From NCBI RefSeq assembly GCF_021310995.1, contig NZ_CP054150.1:868001-932000 (forward strand): 64,000 bases of DNA, in the 5' to 3' direction. The stretch is from Agrobacterium vaccinii (GTDB lineage Bacteria; Pseudomonadota; Alphaproteobacteria; Rhizobiales; Rhizobiaceae). Made by a program: the position numbers and the translations under genes. Positions 62,140 to 64,000 of this stretch are shown in pieces; positions within the stretch are counted from its first letter, which is position 1; the number at the start of each line of letters is the position of its first letter. The notes beneath the pieces were generated by a model. That model made no database searches, was not told the origin of the DNA, and saw nothing but the letters and a program-made list of their open reading frames with translations.

Positions 62140-62667
62140 TTATGCGATGGCGTCACTCAGCGGCAGCACGAAGGGCACATTGCCGTCCGTATCCGCGCCG
62201 CGCCCGATCGTCTTGATGGCGGCAACCAGCGCGCCACCCCGTCCCAGCAATTGATCGCCGATAGCGATGATGCGTGAATTGGGCGTGGAATAGGGCGAGA
62301 CCGCGCGCAATCTGGTGGCCAGTGCTGCGTCATCCTGTTGTGGCTGCACGGCCAGAACAGCGATCAGCGCTGCTGCCGGTGAGCGGGAAACGCCCATCCA
62401 GCAATGAACGAGAAGCGGCGCCGACTGATCCCAACTGCGCGCAAAATCGATCACTTGCTGAACATGGACTTCATCCGGCGCAATCAGCTTGTCGGTGCCC
62501 TTGAAGGTGATGTCATTCATCTGCAAGGTCAGGTGCCGGTCTGCCGAGATGACGGCAGGACGATGAAAGGCCTGCTCCTTGGCAATCAGTGTGATCATCT
62601 CTTTCGATTTATGGCGCACGGCCATTTCCGCGATGCGCGATAGCGGCGATACGACGATAGCGGTCAT
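62140..62667 (-). CDS. Cys-based protein tyrosine phosphatase-like enzyme
   Basis: A 175-residue protein with the CX5R signature: LVHCWMGVSRSPAAA, with C89 as nucleophile and R95 binding phosphate. The general acid is probably in DEVHVQQVIDFARSWD before it. It resembles dual-specificity/PTP-like phosphatases; the substrate might be a protein, a phosphoinositide or a small phosphate ester. ATG at 62667 overlaps the stop of the HD-domain gene (ATGA), so ygfZ, the HD gene and this one form an operon. Confidence 0.87.
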   Translation of the reverse strand: MTAIVVSPLSRIAEMAVRHKSKEMITLIAKEQAFHRPAVISADRHLTLQMNDITFKGTDKLIAPDEVHVQQVIDFARSWDQSAPLLVHCWMGVSRSPAAALIAVLAVQPQQDDAALATRLRAVSPYSTPNSRIIAIGDQLLGRGGALVAAIKTIGRGADTDGNVPFVLPLSDAIA

Positions 62668-63275
62668 GGTCCTGCCTTTCGCAACAGTTCGATGGCCTCG
62701 AAACGTTGCATGAACCGGCTTTGCGCGGCAAGTGCCGGTGCCGGTTCGATATCGATCATGTCTTTGGTGATGCCGCGCGGCAGGCCGAAAAACTTGTTTG
62801 CTTCCGCCATGGAGAAACCGGCAAGCTCGGTCGCTTCGAAATAGGCGGCGACGGTATCGGCTTTCTTGATCCGGTCTTTCAGATCGCGGCTGGCATGCGG
62901 TGGCAGGCCGAAACGCAGGTGTATGGCAGCCTCCAGCCGCTTTTCCACGCTCTTGTAGCCGCCACCTACCACGGATTTGAACGGAGAAATCATATCGCCG
63001 ATGACATATTCCGGTGCATCGTGCAGCAGGGCAAACAGCATATCATTGGCCGTTGCAGCCGGGTTCATGCGGCAGAAAATGGTCTCGACGATCAGGCTGT
63101 GCTGAGCAACAGAAAATGCGTGATCGCCGCGTGTCTGGCCGTTCCAGCGTGCGACGCGCGCAAGCCCGTGGGCGATATCGACCAGTTCGACATCGAGCGG
63201 CGAGGGGTCCAGAAGGTCTAGCCGCCTGCCGGACAGCATGCGTTGCCACGCACGTGGCGTCTTAGGCGCGGCCAA
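62664..63275 (-). CDS. HD-domain hydrolase (YfbR-like)
   Basis: A 203-residue HD phosphohydrolase. The metal ligands are visible: H in FSVAQHSLIVE (about residue 55), H-D in ALLHDAPEYVIGDM (about 80-81) and D in IKKADTVAAYFEA. Relatives act on 5'-deoxynucleotides. TTG at 63275 is chosen because GGAGG lies 7 nt before it and it starts 2 nt after the ygfZ stop; a frame from 63332 would run 55 bp into ygfZ. It overlaps the phosphatase gene by 4 nt. Confidence 0.87.
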   Translation of the reverse strand: MAAPKTPRAWQRMLSGRRLDLLDPSPLDVELVDIAHGLARVARWNGQTRGDHAFSVAQHSLIVETIFCRMNPAATANDMLFALLHDAPEYVIGDMISPFKSVVGGGYKSVEKRLEAAIHLRFGLPPHASRDLKDRIKKADTVAAYFEATELAGFSMAEANKFFGLPRGITKDMIDIEPAPALAAQSRFMQRFEAIELLRKAGP

Positions 63276-63277
63276 AC

Positions 63278-64000
63278 TCAGGCCTCCGCATTGGCCGCAG
63301 GGTCTGCGCTGGGAAAGCTGAGGCCGCTCCATGCAGGCAGGGCGACAGTCACGGCCACATCATCTGCCATGATATTGGTGCCGGACGCGATGGCGTCTGC
63401 GACGCGGTCGGTGCGGACGATGGCAAGCCCCTTGCTGCCACTGACAGTGCCAAGCGTGCCGATGGGCTTGCCGCCTGCCATAAGTTCGGTGCCGACAGCC
63501 GGGAGCGCCGTTTGCGCGCTGACGATGACGACACGCCTACGCGCAGTGCCGCGATGCTTCATGCGCGACACGACTTCCTGGCCCACAAAGCATCCTTTTT
63601 TGAAGGAAACACCGCCGTTCACATCCATCATTACATCGTGTGGAAAAGCATCCTGCAACGCGTAATCTGCGCCTGCGATGACGATACCGTTCTCGACGCG
63701 CAAAGCGTTGTAGGTCGCGGCATCACCGGAAGCGGATGCGCCGGGCGCGCGGACGAGATCAACACCAGCGGCTGCAAAAAGGCTGTCCTTGATGGCGCCT
63801 TCTGGAGCAGTCTCATTCCAGTAAACGCTGATACCCGGTGTCGTGTCCGCCTTGAGTTCGACCGGCGCGCGCAGCTTGTAGAGCGTCAGACGGCGCAGAA
63901 GGGCGTCCTGCTGGTCGGCGCCGGTTTCGAGCACATAGCCTTTGCTATCGCGCCAGATCAGGAACTCGAACATAATTTTGCCCTGCGGCGTCAGCAGCGC
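63278..64000 (-). CDS. ygfZ: YgfZ/GcvT-like folate-binding protein (5' truncated)
   Basis: 241 codons are visible; the frame runs off the window end, so the N-terminus lies outside. LLTPQGKIMFEFLIWRD near the visible start and KGCFVGQEVVSRMKHRG (the K-G-C-x-G-Q-E motif) are the YgfZ marks. It binds folate and helps assemble or repair some [Fe-S] enzymes, for example MiaB in E. coli. It is the first visible gene of the operon with the HD and phosphatase genes. The internal ATG at 63973 is not the start, because conserved sequence continues before it. Confidence 0.92.
   Translation of the reverse strand, partial: ALLTPQGKIMFEFLIWRDSKGYVLETGADQQDALLRRLTLYKLRAPVELKADTTPGISVYWNETAPEGAIKDSLFAAAGVDLVRAPGASASGDAATYNALRVENGIVIAGADYALQDAFPHDVMMDVNGGVSFKKGCFVGQEVVSRMKHRGTARRRVVIVSAQTALPAVGTELMAGGKPIGTLGTVSGSKGLAIVRTDRVADAIASGTNIMADDVAVTVALPAWSGLSFPSADPAANAEA

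Overview
The window reads as chromosomal DNA of an alphaproteobacterium of the Rhizobiaceae, most probably Agrobacterium or a close Rhizobium relative. Reasons: tandem RopA/Omp2b-type porins, a single bifunctional Rsh (RFKD motif) next to rpoZ, a lepB-rnc-era...recO block, an HWE-family histidine kinase, a globin-coupled chemotaxis receptor, and two kinds of short palindromic intergenic repeat of rhizobial type. I see no prophage, insertion sequence, plasmid function or CRISPR array. The identification rests on recognising protein families by eye; no database was searched.

Layout. 1-2.0 kb: end of a polar amino acid ABC transporter with a homocysteine S-methyltransferase. 2.2-8.8 kb: GNAT, MgtE, an MFS exporter, a diacylglycerol-kinase-like protein, a class III aminotransferase and an OsmC protein. 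8.8-12.4 kb: a polyprenyl-phosphate sugar cluster (GT2, GT39, flippase-like membrane protein). 12.4-14.7 kb: AMP nucleosidase and a LysE exporter. 14.7-24.4 kb: an accessory-looking tract of small membrane or exported proteins, a DKNYY-repeat protein, an esterase, PhoX with a Pho box, a Sel1 protein, and a frameshifted toxin-like gene with a 53-residue partner. 24.5-29.2 kb: HisC-like aminotransferase, PilZ protein, ferredoxin reductase, HpaI-type aldolase, a small ribbon-helix-helix-like gene, DUF883 and tRNA-Ser(GCT).

29.8-50.2 kb is mainly core: two porins, Slt, DapA, SmpB, HWE kinase, globin-coupled chemoreceptor, NYN-domain protein, RpoZ, Rsh, DUF3563, DUF2062, AcpS, LepB, Rnc, Era, a Crp/Fnr regulator, a receiver protein and RecO. 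50.2-64 kb: MFS transporter, a MITE-like repeat, MOSC, HD and DUF2339 proteins, an MhqO-MhqD-like fusion enzyme, an NMT1-type ABC transporter, a lone MNT nucleotidyltransferase, MscS, a Cys-phosphatase, an HD hydrolase and truncated YgfZ.

Points most worth following up: a helix that can hide the mgtE ribosome binding site; a terminator-bearing structured leader before the MFS gene at 4447-5697; an intrinsic terminator only 16 nt before the rsh start; the frameshifted ADP-ribosyltransferase-like gene and its tiny partner; the dioxygenase-hydrolase fusion; and the 162-bp element with ~49-bp inverted ends. Start codons were often moved downstream of the longest open frame on the basis of Shine-Dalgarno sequences and family starts; such choices are stated per entry.
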